NCBI GenBank assembly: GCA_905215695.1
Contig: CAJMQN010000012.1
Span: forward strand, 1 to 50,719
Length of the DNA: 50,719 nucleotides
From: an uncultured bacterium
Lineage (GTDB): Bacteria > Bacillota > Clostridia > Christensenellales > HGM11417
Reading direction: 5' to 3'
A program made the translations under genes and the position numbers. The notes below the pieces were generated by a model. It was not told the origin of the DNA. It ran no database searches and worked only from the letters and a program-made list of their open reading frames with translations. Positions 18,488 to 27,258 of the stretch are shown piece after piece (position 1 is the first letter of the stretch; every line of letters begins with the position of its first letter).

Positions 18488-19432
18488 ATGAATCTTGCCA
18501 AAATAATGGAAAGTGAAGAGTATTGTCTTCAGCCGGTTCAGTATTATTTACGGACTTTTCTGCCCGGCTACAACATGATCACGCATTCGCACGACTATTT
18601 CGAGATCATGTATGTAGAGGACGGCGAATTTATTTTAGACGCGATTTTGAATGGGCGAACCGAACAATTTACCATCGGAGAAGGACAATTTGTTTTTTTG
18701 GACAGCAACGTCATTCACCGAATGGAGGTCTCTGTCAAGGTCAAAGTGTACAATTTTGAAATCTCGCTCACCCGCATGAAGGCGAGCGACCTTCAAATTG
18801 TCCGTCACATGCGAAACTTGCTCTCCGTCATGGAGTTTGTCAAACACCTCAAAGGTGTCACCGTTTTGAGCGATACGGCAAACGTGCTGATGACCTTAAA
18901 GAGCATTCACGCCGCGCTTGACCGGGACAAGGGTGACGATGAGTCACACTATCTGATTCAATCCCTAATCTTTACGCTCTTTATCGACATCGGAAGGTGC
19001 TCGAACAACTTGCCGACACAGCCCCGCTCCATTTACATCACAAAGGTCTTGAATGTGATCGACAAGAATCTTTCCAAAGACCTCTCCCCAAAGCGGCTCT
19101 CAAACTATCTCGGCATTTCCGAAAGTTACCTGCACCGTCTCTTCAAGCAGAGCACGGGCACTTCCATTGTGGACTACGTCAACGAAAAGAGAGTCCGGCA
19201 CGCGATGGTGCTTCTGTCAAGTTCGGATGATGCCGTCATCGATGTTGCGATTACAGTAGGCTTTAATACGCGACAGAATTTCGGACAAATCTTCCGCAAA
19301 TACACAGGCATGACCCCCTCCGAGTACCGCAAAGCACAGCGGCACAAGGAATATGACATTCCCATCATGCAGGAAAAAATCTTCAGTCAGAAATCCTATC
19401 CCGAAACGCAGGTTAAGGAGACAAACTCATGA
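18488..19432 (+). CDS. AraC-family transcriptional regulator
   Basis: This 314-aa regulator has an N-terminal cupin sensor (ITHSHDYFEIMYVEDGEF, then GQFVFLDSNVIHRMEV). Two C-terminal helix-turn-helix motifs follow: LSPKRLSNYLGISESYLHRLFKQSTG, then VIDVAITVGFNTRQNFGQIFRKYTGMTPSEYRK. It probably senses a sugar and activates the divergent exoprotein/importer operon. I prefer ATG 18488 over TTG 18482 because GGGGGA (18474-18479) is 8 nt from the ATG but only 2 nt from the TTG. The last 4 bp overlap the ROK gene, so both regulators are co-translated. Confidence 0.93.
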   Translation: MNLAKIMESEEYCLQPVQYYLRTFLPGYNMITHSHDYFEIMYVEDGEFILDAILNGRTEQFTIGEGQFVFLDSNVIHRMEVSVKVKVYNFEISLTRMKASDLQIVRHMRNLLSVMEFVKHLKGVTVLSDTANVLMTLKSIHAALDRDKGDDESHYLIQSLIFTLFIDIGRCSNNLPTQPRSIYITKVLNVIDKNLSKDLSPKRLSNYLGISESYLHRLFKQSTGTSIVDYVNEKRVRHAMVLLSSSDDAVIDVAITVGFNTRQNFGQIFRKYTGMTPSEYRKAQRHKEYDIPIMQEKIFSQKSYPETQVKETNS

Positions 19433-20520
19433 AAAACATTTCCACAGAGGCGCAGCTCCTCTCCCATATTCTGCGCCGGGGACCGGTTTCCCGCCGTGAA
19501 CTGCAAACATTGACTTCCTTGAGTTGGGGTTCTGTCTCAGCGGCGACAGCGGAACTTCTCCGCCGCAAAATCGTGACGGAATCCAAGGACAGTCTCTCCT
19601 CTCCCGGTCGCACGCCGGGACTGCTGTCCGCGGACCCCGCGCACAACCGGAGTCTCGGCATCGACGTCAACCTCGCGGGTTTCACTTTTGTTGTCTGCGA
19701 TTTGGCGGGAAATATTCTCGAAAAACGATTTTTCTCCCCCTCGGGCACAAAAAAAGAGGAGGTTCTCGGTCTCCTCTTTCGGGAGACGCAGAACCTCATC
19801 GAATCCTTCGGCGCTTTTTTCTCGGTCAGTATCTCCATGCAGGGCATTGTGGACCGCCGCGCAGGCGTTTCCGTCCGCGCGCCGCGGCTCGAGGATTGGG
19901 AGCGCGTTCCCCTCGTTTCGCTGTTCTCCGAACAGTTCGGCGTGCCGGTGCGCCTCTACCACGATCCGGACTGTCTCATGAGTTATCATCTGCGCCGCAC
20001 TTTTTCCCCGGGCATACGAAACGCCGTGGTGCTCCGCCTCGATTCCGGAGTCGGAATGTCTGCTCTCATCAACCGCCGAATCTACGAAGGGAGCGGCAGT
20101 GCGGGCGAAATCGGACACACCGTCGTCCGTCCGGGCGGTCTCCCCTGTTCCTGCGGGAAATCCGGCTGTCTCGAGGCGTACTGTTCGGAGAGCGGCATGG
20201 CGGCTCGCGCTGGAGTCCCTGTTTCCGAATTTCGGGAACAGATTGAAAAGGGCGCCCCCGAAGCCCTGCGCCTGCTCTCCGAATGCGGAACCACGCTGGG
20301 AATCGCCGCTTCCAATCTATTTCTTCTTTTGGACCCGGAAATTCTCTGCCTTGACGGCAGCATGACCAGATATTACGAACGCCTACGCCCGGATTTCCTC
20401 GCGGAACTCCCCTCTTCCCTTCGAAACAGAATCCTTGTCGCCCCTTACCGCAACGAGGCAGCGCCCATCGGCGCGGTTCTGCGCACCGTCGAGGAACTCG
20501 CCCCGTCTCTGTTGGATTGA
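19429..20520 (+). CDS. ROK-family transcriptional repressor (NagC/XylR type)
   Basis: This 363-aa protein has an N-terminal winged helix (residues 1-55, LLSHILRRGPVSRRELQTLTSLSWGSVSAATAELLRRK) followed by the ROK fold. The ROK zinc site GHTVVRPGGLPCSCGKSGCLEAYC is complete. The sugar-kinase residues are weaker: LGIDVNLAG replaces the phosphate loop DxGGT, so it should bind sugar without phosphorylating it. It lies directly behind the AraC gene, so one locus gives an activator and a repressor, likely for the glycan genes on both sides. Confidence 0.9.
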   Translation: MKNISTEAQLLSHILRRGPVSRRELQTLTSLSWGSVSAATAELLRRKIVTESKDSLSSPGRTPGLLSADPAHNRSLGIDVNLAGFTFVVCDLAGNILEKRFFSPSGTKKEEVLGLLFRETQNLIESFGAFFSVSISMQGIVDRRAGVSVRAPRLEDWERVPLVSLFSEQFGVPVRLYHDPDCLMSYHLRRTFSPGIRNAVVLRLDSGVGMSALINRRIYEGSGSAGEIGHTVVRPGGLPCSCGKSGCLEAYCSESGMAARAGVPVSEFREQIEKGAPEALRLLSECGTTLGIAASNLFLLLDPEILCLDGSMTRYYERLRPDFLAELPSSLRNRILVAPYRNEAAPIGAVLRTVEELAPSLLD

Positions 20521-20521
20521 C

Positions 20522-20557
20522 AAAAAAAAAGCGCCCCCGGATTTCCGGGGGCTTTTT
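20522..20557. terminator. Bidirectional terminator between convergent ROK genes
   Basis: GCCCCCGG (20533-20540), loop ATTT and CCGGGGGC (20545-20552), flanked by an A-run and a T-run. It serves the regulator (stop 20520) and the kinase (stop 20559). Confidence 0.92.
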
Positions 20558-20558
20558 C

Positions 20559-21491
20559 TCACAAAATTTGATATGCAAGGCACCCAAAGAGTACCTGTTT
20601 TCCGTCCAACCTTGAGAGAACAATCTCCGCAGAAGGACAGAGCCGCTTCACCTCGGGTAAGAATAGGTCTGCCGCCGCGGTCACGCCTCCGCCAAAGACA
20701 ATCCGTTCAGGGTCAACAATCTTGACAATGTGACCGATGCCCTCCGCGAGCGCTTCCGCACACCGCGAAAATACGGCTTTCGCATCCGAATCTCCGCCGC
20801 GGGCAAGTTTCGCAATCTCCGAGCAGGACAGCGAGCGTCCGGTGCGCCGCCGAAACCCTGTCTCGATTCCCGTTCCGGAGGCATAGAGTTCGAGACAGTC
20901 CGTCTGCCCGCAGGCACAGGAAAGCCCCTCGCCGCGCACGCGAAGATGTCCGATTTCCCCGCTGTTCCCCCTGCCGAAGCAGAGCGCATTGTTGACGATG
21001 AGACCGCCGCCCACGCCTGTTGAGACGCTGATATAGACCATATCCGAAACGCTCTTTTTCTGCCCGAACGTCCACTCGCCGAGCGCGCCCGCCGTGCAGT
21101 CGTTCAAAAGACGGAAAGACAGACCGAATTCCGCGCTGAAAATTTCGCAGATAGGCACGTCCCGCCACCCCATCGTCGCGATGTGCAGAATTTTCCCCTC
21201 CGCCGCGTCGAGGGGACCGGGAGACGCGATGCAGGCGGAGACAAAGGAGACCCCCAGCCCCCGCACGCGGCTGTGTGCGCGTGCGGCAAGGTCGGCGCAC
21301 CCGCGCTCGGGCTCTGTGGGAAAGGCGCAGGAAAACAGTTCCTTCCCCTCCCGCGTAAAGTATCCGACCGCGGTCTTTGTGCCGCCCACGTCCACGCAGA
21401 GAAAGACCTCCGTATCGCTCACAGCCTCCGCCTCCGTATCGCTTACCGCCTTCACCGAATGAATTTGTTTTTTTCTCTCTTCCGTCCTCAT
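20559..21491 (-). CDS. ROK-family sugar kinase
   Basis: This 310-aa enzyme phosphorylates a hexose or ketose with ATP. The phosphate loop VDVGGTKT is intact (residues 33-40). The zinc-binding ROK signature GHLRVRGEGLSCACGQTDCLELYAS and the catalytic region LLNDCTAGALGEW are present. The N-terminus carries a small internal duplication (AVSDTEAEAVSDTE) not expected in the fold. ATG 21491 overlaps the GatZ-like stop by 4 bp. As the third gene after an isomerase and a GatZ-like protein, it may phosphorylate the isomerase product; substrate is inferred. Confidence 0.88.
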   Translation of the reverse strand: MRTEERKKQIHSVKAVSDTEAEAVSDTEVFLCVDVGGTKTAVGYFTREGKELFSCAFPTEPERGCADLAARAHSRVRGLGVSFVSACIASPGPLDAAEGKILHIATMGWRDVPICEIFSAEFGLSFRLLNDCTAGALGEWTFGQKKSVSDMVYISVSTGVGGGLIVNNALCFGRGNSGEIGHLRVRGEGLSCACGQTDCLELYASGTGIETGFRRRTGRSLSCSEIAKLARGGDSDAKAVFSRCAEALAEGIGHIVKIVDPERIVFGGGVTAAADLFLPEVKRLCPSAEIVLSRLDGKQVLFGCLAYQIL

Positions 21492-22750
21492 TTCGCCGCC
21501 GCGCAGATCCTCGAAGTCGTCCCGTAAAGATTGAAGCAATAGATATACCGGTCGATGGAATCTTTGATTTTCTTGATGACATAGAAGTCGGGATCCAACC
21601 CGAGCGCGCGGATATTCGCGTTCATCTTGGCGAGTTCAGTCTTTACCGAAGGTTCCTCGAGGGTATAGTGTCCGCACATCTTCGCGATGAGCGCAACGTC
21701 CTCGGCGGATTTGGAAATCTCCTCAAAAGAGGCATTCCGCTTGTCGCCCACCATCCACTTGCGCCAGCGTTCGCCCTTGACGGCGCAGTCGGAGATGACC
21801 TCATGCAGACGGGAACGGTCCTTTTCCGCGACAAACTTTTTCTCAATCTCGACGAGTTCAAAGTATGCTTCTGTCTCGACTAAACCGAATTCAGGCGCAA
21901 CGTTCATCGCGGCAAGCCCGATGACGGGATGCTCCAAAAGAATCCGATTCGCGAGATAATCGCCGTTGTGCTCCTTGAGCCCTGTTCCGTAGCTCTCGCA
22001 GATGTCCGAAAGCGTCTTTGCCGTGGGCGTATCGTAGTGACCGACGTTCGAAGTCATACGGGTGAGCGTTCCGGTCTGTCCGACCACGAACACGGGCATG
22101 GGATAATGTTTCGCCGCAAGCCGCTCTTTCAGCGCACGGATAAATCCTTCAAAGGGCTCCGCGCCGATGAGTCCGCCCATGGTCTCTTCGGTCCCTACTT
22201 CGTAGGCGATTTCACCGATTCCGAGCTTTTTGCGCTCGGTCTCCACAAAGTCGATGAGCTCCATGGTGCGGTCGAGCACCACGTCGAGGGGCACAACGCC
22301 CGTGCAATGCGGGTCCTTGGTGGGGTCGATGTGCAGAAGGTCGAATCCGTCCCGGATATCGTCAAGGTAGGACTGCTTTGCAATCTCCATCGCTTCCGCC
22401 GTGGGAATCTTGTCGTTGCGCTCCTTGTCTCTCTGCCAGGGACCGCCGTGGTCACGGCAGAAGTAGCAGAGTCCGTCGAATCCGATTTCCTCCGCAATCT
22501 CCTCCGCGGCGCGAACAAAACGCTTTTGGTCGAAGGAACAGACATAGCCGCCGCCGAAACGGTCGCTATCTACCTGATTGCGGCTCGCGATGAAGAGCAC
22601 CGGGAAATCCTTTTCCTTCGCGAGCTCAAGGGTCGCGCGGATCAGGTTTTTAGACATGGGTCCGATACCGAGGTGGGTAAACCGCTGTCCCTCGGCGTGC
22701 AGTTTGCGGGATGCCGCCATCATCTGATTGACGTTGATTTTATTTTTCAT
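21488..22750 (-). CDS. GatZ/KbaZ-like protein (PF08013)
   Basis: This 420-aa protein carries hallmarks of the tagatose-bisphosphate aldolase GatZ/KbaZ family: FIASRNQVD (residues 53-61), CRDHGGPW (98-105), then DLLHIDPTKDP and EVGTEE. In enterobacteria GatZ/KbaZ is the non-catalytic partner of the class II aldolase GatY/KbaY. No such partner is encoded here, and some family members have been reported to act as hexulose-phosphate 4-epimerases, so a stand-alone catalytic role is plausible. It sits 3 bp after the isomerase gene, with AAGGAG before its ATG. Confidence 0.85.
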   Translation of the reverse strand: MKNKINVNQMMAASRKLHAEGQRFTHLGIGPMSKNLIRATLELAKEKDFPVLFIASRNQVDSDRFGGGYVCSFDQKRFVRAAEEIAEEIGFDGLCYFCRDHGGPWQRDKERNDKIPTAEAMEIAKQSYLDDIRDGFDLLHIDPTKDPHCTGVVPLDVVLDRTMELIDFVETERKKLGIGEIAYEVGTEETMGGLIGAEPFEGFIRALKERLAAKHYPMPVFVVGQTGTLTRMTSNVGHYDTPTAKTLSDICESYGTGLKEHNGDYLANRILLEHPVIGLAAMNVAPEFGLVETEAYFELVEIEKKFVAEKDRSRLHEVISDCAVKGERWRKWMVGDKRNASFEEISKSAEDVALIAKMCGHYTLEEPSVKTELAKMNANIRALGLDPDFYVIKKIKDSIDRYIYCFNLYGTTSRICAAAK

Positions 22751-22753
22751 CTT

Positions 22754-24181
22754 TTACTTCTCCTTGATCTGCAAATAGTCTGCGTAGGGAACGCGCTCGA
22801 CGGGTTTGATTCCCAGCCAGTTGTTCATCTCCGTGACGGCGGCGGAACAATCGCCCTCCCCGATGGGATAGTGGTGCTCGAATCCGCTCGCCAGAATGGT
22901 ATTGGTAAAGTCCAGCGCGCCGATTTTCTCGTGGTTGAGTTTCAGATTTCCCATCCAGCCGCGGGAACCGCAGAAACTTTCCTTGGAGTTCCCGACAAAA
23001 TGTCCGGAAAGGTTGAGATAGCGCTCCATGTCCCCGCTGAACCGGAACACCGTTGCGTCTCCCTCGTCAAACTCCATATCCCGCGCAACGCCGATTCCGT
23101 TGACCTTCCCCTTCTCGTGCGGCATTCCGCTGTAGTTCTCGCCCAGCGTGTAGCCGTTTCTCTTGCAGAACTTTTTGGACGCGGGTCCGCAGTGCCACAT
23201 GAGCACGGTCTCGTCGCTCTCGTCGAACGCGGAAAAATCCATGAGCATGGTGCTGTTCTTGGTCATCTCCTGGAGAGCGAGCATGCTGATGGCGCTCATG
23301 AGGTCGCCCTCGCAGGCAGTGACGATTTCGTCGTCGTTGAGCATACCCACAACCGAACAGACAGAGTATTTGTAGTCGTCTTGGAATTTTGGCCAGCAGG
23401 AGACCGCAATCGCGTCATAGCCGTGTTCTTCGATAAATCTCTTATATCCGAGATAGATTTTTAGGCTCAAGGGATACAGTTTGCCGGCGTTTTCGGTGCG
23501 CTTGATGTTCTTTTCCTCATCGGCGTACTTCTTGATGTCCGCGTCAGTCACCGAATCCGCGAGTTTGATGATTTCTCCGTATTCGTGCAAGCGGTTGATG
23601 GTCATTCCCGGGAACTTCGCGAGCACAGCGCGCTCGTCGAAATAGAGGTCGTTGAATCCGGGCGCAAATCCGCCGATGAGCGCAACCTTGCTTTCCCCCA
23701 GTTTCTTGAGCGCGGAAAGAGCCTGTACCGTCACCGATAGACGCCTCTGAAAGCGCTCGTCGTCCGCGTAGCCGTAGAACCACTTGCTCGCAATCTTCTC
23801 CGCGCGCAGGTACTTGTCATTGATTCCCTGCCACATATTGTTGGAGCAGAAGGAGTTGAACATGACAGGTCCCTTCGTGCCGCCTTCGGGAATAGACCAG
23901 ATTCCGACCCGCGCGCCCTTGGTGCGGTACAGAATGGGCGCGAGAAATCCCGAAGAGTAACTGATATTCAGCATCAGCAGAAAATCAATCTTCTGCGCCT
24001 CCATATCCGCGCGCGCGGCGCGAGCCTCCTCCTCGGTGATGACGAGATTTTTATGCCAGACAAACTCAAAACCCATCTCCGCGGCATTCTTCTTCATGCC
24101 CTCGATTGCCTTTGCGAACATGCCCTCCTTGTCTCCGGGAAAACTCAGCTGGTGCGTTGCGACCATGCCGATACGAATCAT
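22754..24181 (-). CDS. L-fucose/L-arabinose isomerase-fold sugar isomerase
   Basis: This 475-aa protein fits the FucI/AraA superfamily by overall pattern. It has an N-terminal Rossmann-like domain with IDFLLMLNISYSSG, a middle region with AVSCWPKFQDDYKYSVCSVVGMLNDDEIVTACEGDLMSAI (the conserved Glu/Asp metal residues lie here), and a C-terminal VLMWHCGP block. It should interconvert an aldose and a ketose with a divalent metal in the cytoplasm; the sugar is unknown. ATG 24181 has GGAGG 7 nt upstream. It opens the operon with the GatZ-like and ROK kinase genes. Confidence 0.85.
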   Translation of the reverse strand: MIRIGMVATHQLSFPGDKEGMFAKAIEGMKKNAAEMGFEFVWHKNLVITEEEARAARADMEAQKIDFLLMLNISYSSGFLAPILYRTKGARVGIWSIPEGGTKGPVMFNSFCSNNMWQGINDKYLRAEKIASKWFYGYADDERFQRRLSVTVQALSALKKLGESKVALIGGFAPGFNDLYFDERAVLAKFPGMTINRLHEYGEIIKLADSVTDADIKKYADEEKNIKRTENAGKLYPLSLKIYLGYKRFIEEHGYDAIAVSCWPKFQDDYKYSVCSVVGMLNDDEIVTACEGDLMSAISMLALQEMTKNSTMLMDFSAFDESDETVLMWHCGPASKKFCKRNGYTLGENYSGMPHEKGKVNGIGVARDMEFDEGDATVFRFSGDMERYLNLSGHFVGNSKESFCGSRGWMGNLKLNHEKIGALDFTNTILASGFEHHYPIGEGDCSAAVTEMNNWLGIKPVERVPYADYLQIKEK

Positions 24182-24200
24182 AATTCTTCCTCCTGCTATT

Positions 24201-24279
24201 TTATCAATTATTGATAAATTAAATATATCACCTATTGACAGAATTGTCAAGAGGGTTTCGAAAAAAATATCGGTACCGA
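24201..24279 (-). promoter_or_regulatory. Promoter and palindromic operators of the isomerase operon
   Basis: On the minus strand TTGACA (24245-24250), a 17-bp spacer and TATATT (24222-24227). Three symmetric sites surround it: TTATCAATTATTGATAA (24201-24217, perfect 8-bp arms) just downstream of -10; TTGACA-N4-TGTCAA (24235-24250) over -35; and TCGGTACCGA (24270-24279) upstream. The placement fits repression, possibly by the nearby ROK repressor. Confidence 0.75.
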
Positions 24280-24322
24280 AAAAATTTATCTGCTCGGATA
24301 TCTTCTCCCTCAATTTATGCAC

Positions 24323-24350
24323 AAAAAAAAGACCGCGCAAACGCGCGGTC
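24323..24350 (-). terminator. Intrinsic terminator of the sialate O-acetylesterase-like gene
   Basis: GACCGCGC/GCGCGGTC stem (24331-24338 with 24343-24350), with an 8-nt U-run on the minus strand. Confidence 0.9.
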
Positions 24351-24387
24351 CGTAAAAACATCTCTATTTCCTCAAGAACACAACCAA

Positions 24388-26415
24388 CTATGACACAAAG
24401 AGCCCGACCGAGGGTCCCTTTCCCCCGCGGCGCACGCCGGGCAATTCCTTCAGATACTCGACGGCGCAAATCCGAACGTATCCCGACGCGGGCGCGCAAA
24501 AAGTGAATTGCATACTTCGTATTTTGGAGAGTCCTTCCCGGTCGGTGTCGATTCCGATACAGGCAAAGACCCGGGTCAAATCCACAATCTGCTCGCTCGT
24601 CCCCTGCGGCAGTTCGACTGCGCCCCGGTCCGCTCCGACGGCAGGGACACAATTACAAAATTTTCCCTCCACCGTGCAAAAATTCAAACCGTAAAACACG
24701 AGACCAGGCGCCGAAGTTTTGAGTTTCAGCCGAAGCCCCGCATAGGGTGAAAGGTCCGCGCTCTGTTCGCTCGCGTTGAGTTCAGGCGACACGCCGCAGA
24801 AAAACATCGTTGAATTGTCCCGAACAACCCGCAAAACAGGCATTCCGTTAGACATGCGCACCTTTGCGCGGGGACTCGAAAAGAGTTCTCCGTTCTTCCA
24901 GGCGGGCTTTTCAAAATACCCGCCGTTCTGCGGGTAATACCCTTCAACGGGCGTTTTGTCCGTTCCGCACAAAAGGGGGATAAGAGGGCGGTATTCGTTC
25001 ATGAATTTCCCCGTTCGGAAGGGAATTGCCGGCAGTCCCTCCGAATCGGTCAGGTTCGCGATATACGTGTATAGAAAATAGGCATACCCTATCCCCGCAG
25101 GCTTTCCCGCGCCGCGGTGCTTTAAAAGGACGGTATCCGACGAGATGATTTTTGCCTCCGCGGGATAAAATACGCCGTCCTCGTCGCAGACATAGAATCC
25201 GAGCACTTTTTTGTCCGCGCACTTTAAGGGCGAAGAGACCGAAAACGTCACACGGCTGCTCGACTTCCCGAGTTCCGCACTTTTCAGAACAGGCGCGCGA
25301 AGGGAGCGGTTTTCAAAGAGATTCGCCCGCACAAGGAGTTCCAGCCTCGCGGCAAGCGGTTCCTTTGCGACAGGGTGGAGCGGATGATAGTCGGTTCGAC
25401 CGTTCTCCACGATATAGTGCGGAAAGACGTCGCACTGCGGCACCTCAAAGCAGTTCGGTAGCGAAGCGCAGACTTTTGCAATCTTCTCATTGAGCCGCAC
25501 AACGCCGAGTTCCGTCTCGTAGATGAGGGGCGAAATCTCGAAAGCAAAGATAGGCATTTCCTCGTCGAACACTCTGCGCATCGACCCGAAGAGCAGGCGA
25601 AGCGCGCGTTCATAGACGTGCTGACCTGCCCGGGTCAAGATTTCAGATTCCCCCTGATACCAGCAGAAGGCGCGAAAGGAGAAATGCCGAAGCGGATGGA
25701 GTTTCTCGTTGTACATGCCGCAGACCTGCGTAAAATTCATCCCCCCAGCCTTATTATAGGTCTCCCGGCGGTACTCATAGCCGTTTTCGTCCAGAAAGCG
25801 GCGGATTTCGGGGTCGCGGTCCAGCGCGTCGGGCGGCAGATAGGTCTGAAAGAGCGCCGCGCCCACCGACACGTCGATGACTCCGACGGGAACGCCCAAA
25901 GACGCGGAGAGTTTTTTCGCGAACAGATAGCCGATGACCGAAAATTTCGCAACGCTTTCGGGCGTTGCCTCGGACCAGTACAGCCCTTCCCCAATCTCCT
26001 CCTGCGGGTCGAAGGGGCGTTCGTCATAGGCGGGTCCGTCCGGGCTCGGGTACGCGTTTGCGAGTTTTAATATGCGAATTTGGGAATTTTTACAGGAACC
26101 GAGTATTCTTCCGTCGTCAAGATATTCTGTGGGCAGTTCCATATTCGATTGTCCCGCGCAGAGAAAGACTTCGCCGAAGAGCAAATTGCGGATTCTCTGC
26201 CCGCCCGCCGAAATTTCGTATGGCTCTGCGGATGCCGGAATCCCCTCAAATTCGAGACAAAATCTTCCCTTTTCCCCGCAAACCGCACTCCCGCGGCGGG
26301 CGCAGGGACCGGAGACCTCAACTTCGATTCTCTCGCCGGGCGCGCCGTTCCCCCAGACCCGGAAGGGTCGCCCCGCCTGAATCATCATATTGTCCTGAAA
26401 GATTGCCGCCAACAT
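24388..26415 (-). CDS. Sialate O-acetylesterase-like SGNH hydrolase with C-terminal beta domain
   Basis: This 675-aa protein of the SASA family removes O-acetyl groups from sialic acids or other glycans. It begins IFQDNMMIQAGRPFRVWGNGAPGE, a family N-terminus. AGQSNME contains nucleophile Ser90, FCWYQGESE is the second block, and DYHPLHP carries the likely Asp/His pair. Residues ~500-670 form an added beta-rich, CBM-like domain. There is no signal peptide, so it acts in the cytoplasm. The start is ATG 26415 with only a weak GGAAAT site, although the promoter is strong. It is monocistronic. Confidence 0.88.
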   Translation of the reverse strand: MLAAIFQDNMMIQAGRPFRVWGNGAPGERIEVEVSGPCARRGSAVCGEKGRFCLEFEGIPASAEPYEISAGGQRIRNLLFGEVFLCAGQSNMELPTEYLDDGRILGSCKNSQIRILKLANAYPSPDGPAYDERPFDPQEEIGEGLYWSEATPESVAKFSVIGYLFAKKLSASLGVPVGVIDVSVGAALFQTYLPPDALDRDPEIRRFLDENGYEYRRETYNKAGGMNFTQVCGMYNEKLHPLRHFSFRAFCWYQGESEILTRAGQHVYERALRLLFGSMRRVFDEEMPIFAFEISPLIYETELGVVRLNEKIAKVCASLPNCFEVPQCDVFPHYIVENGRTDYHPLHPVAKEPLAARLELLVRANLFENRSLRAPVLKSAELGKSSSRVTFSVSSPLKCADKKVLGFYVCDEDGVFYPAEAKIISSDTVLLKHRGAGKPAGIGYAYFLYTYIANLTDSEGLPAIPFRTGKFMNEYRPLIPLLCGTDKTPVEGYYPQNGGYFEKPAWKNGELFSSPRAKVRMSNGMPVLRVVRDNSTMFFCGVSPELNASEQSADLSPYAGLRLKLKTSAPGLVFYGLNFCTVEGKFCNCVPAVGADRGAVELPQGTSEQIVDLTRVFACIGIDTDREGLSKIRSMQFTFCAPASGYVRICAVEYLKELPGVRRGGKGPSVGLFVS

Positions 26416-26442
26416 ATTTCCGCGCCCCCGGTTTTTTCTTTC

Positions 26443-26471
26443 ATTTTACCACTTCACCGAAGAGGTGTCAA
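26443..26471 (-). promoter_or_regulatory. Promoter of the sialate O-acetylesterase-like gene
   Basis: TTGACA (26466-26471), 17-bp spacer, TAAAAT (26443-26448) on the minus strand. Confidence 0.8.
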
Positions 26472-26492
26472 CGGAACCCCCGAAGTTATAAC

Positions 26493-26520
26493 AAAAAAAG
26501 AGAGGCGAAAAACCTCTCTC
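26493..26520 (-). terminator. Terminator of pgsA
   Basis: AGAGAGG/CCTCTCT stem (26499-26505 with 26513-26519) followed by a U-run on the minus strand, 9 bp beyond the pgsA stop. Confidence 0.85.
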
Positions 26521-26528
26521 TTCTGTCG

Positions 26529-27137
26529 CTATTCCCCGCTCTCTTCGGACTCGGATTCCTTTTCTTTTTTCTCCGCCTTCTCCTTGAGAAGTTCGCGGTA
26601 CATGCGCACAAATACAAGCATGTACAGCACAAACGCCATAATCAGAAATCCGCCCACAACCACCATCAGGAGATTGAGTATCCATTGATTCTGAATGGGC
26701 ACGAGAATCATGATCATCATGAAGAGATAAAAGACCGCCGTCGCAACTTTGCCGTACCAAAGCGCGCCGTCCAATCGTTTGCCGTGCTTGTAGAGGTACG
26801 CCTGAAAGACGAACATGGTGATTTCCTTGACCACAAACACGATAAACAGCAGGTACATATAGGGAATTTTAAACATCAGCGACAGCGCGATGCCGCACTG
26901 CAAGAGCTTGTCCGCAAATGGATCGAGAATCTTTCCCACTTCGGAAATCATGTTGAATTTCCGCGCGATGAACCCGTCCAAAAAATCCGTCAGCGCGCAG
27001 ACGAAGATCACGGACGCCGCAATCAGATTGCCGGTAAAATCCTCTGCGCGAAGGTACAGCACCACGAAGAGCGGCACGAGCAGAATACGGAACAGGCAAA
27101 GTATATTGGGAATGGTAAAGATCTGTTTTTTCTCCAT
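26529..27137 (-). CDS. pgsA: CDP-diacylglycerol-glycerol-3-phosphate 3-phosphatidyltransferase
   Basis: This 202-aa membrane enzyme transfers a phosphatidyl group from CDP-diacylglycerol to glycerol-3-phosphate, the committed step to phosphatidylglycerol. The CDP-alcohol phosphotransferase signature is complete: DFLDGFIARK followed by GKILDPFADK, giving four metal-binding aspartates (residues 51, 54, 72 and 76). N-terminus IPNILCLFRILLVP is typical. I use ATG 27137 with GAGGAAA upstream; a longer in-frame reading adds nothing conserved. The highly charged Glu/Lys/Ser tail is ordinary. Confidence 0.93.
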   Translation of the reverse strand: MEKKQIFTIPNILCLFRILLVPLFVVLYLRAEDFTGNLIAASVIFVCALTDFLDGFIARKFNMISEVGKILDPFADKLLQCGIALSLMFKIPYMYLLFIVFVVKEITMFVFQAYLYKHGKRLDGALWYGKVATAVFYLFMMIMILVPIQNQWILNLLMVVVGGFLIMAFVLYMLVFVRMYRELLKEKAEKKEKESESEESGE

Positions 27138-27164
27138 GGTTTCCTCTTTTGGATTCGCTAACCT

Positions 27165-27193
27165 ATTATATCCTGTTTCCGTCCGCTTGTCAA
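27165..27193 (-). promoter_or_regulatory. Consensus promoter of pgsA
   Basis: TTGACA (27188-27193), 17-bp spacer, TATAAT (27165-27170) on the minus strand; both hexamers match consensus exactly. Confidence 0.9.
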
Positions 27194-27206
27194 TCAATCG
27201 CAAGCC

Positions 27207-27235
27207 TTGCGAAAACTCCCAAATTATGCTACAAT
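27207..27235 (+). promoter_or_regulatory. Promoter of yjbQ-like gene
   Basis: TTGCGA (27207-27212), 17-bp spacer, TACAAT (27230-27235). It is back-to-back with the pgsA promoter. Confidence 0.7.
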
Positions 27236-27258
27236 GTTAAAAAAACGAGGAGGAAAAT

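Noticed and set aside
21929..23464. Plus-strand 511-codon frame opposite the GatZ-like and isomerase genes
   Set aside because: Both minus-strand genes have complete family motifs; the opposite frame spans their junction.
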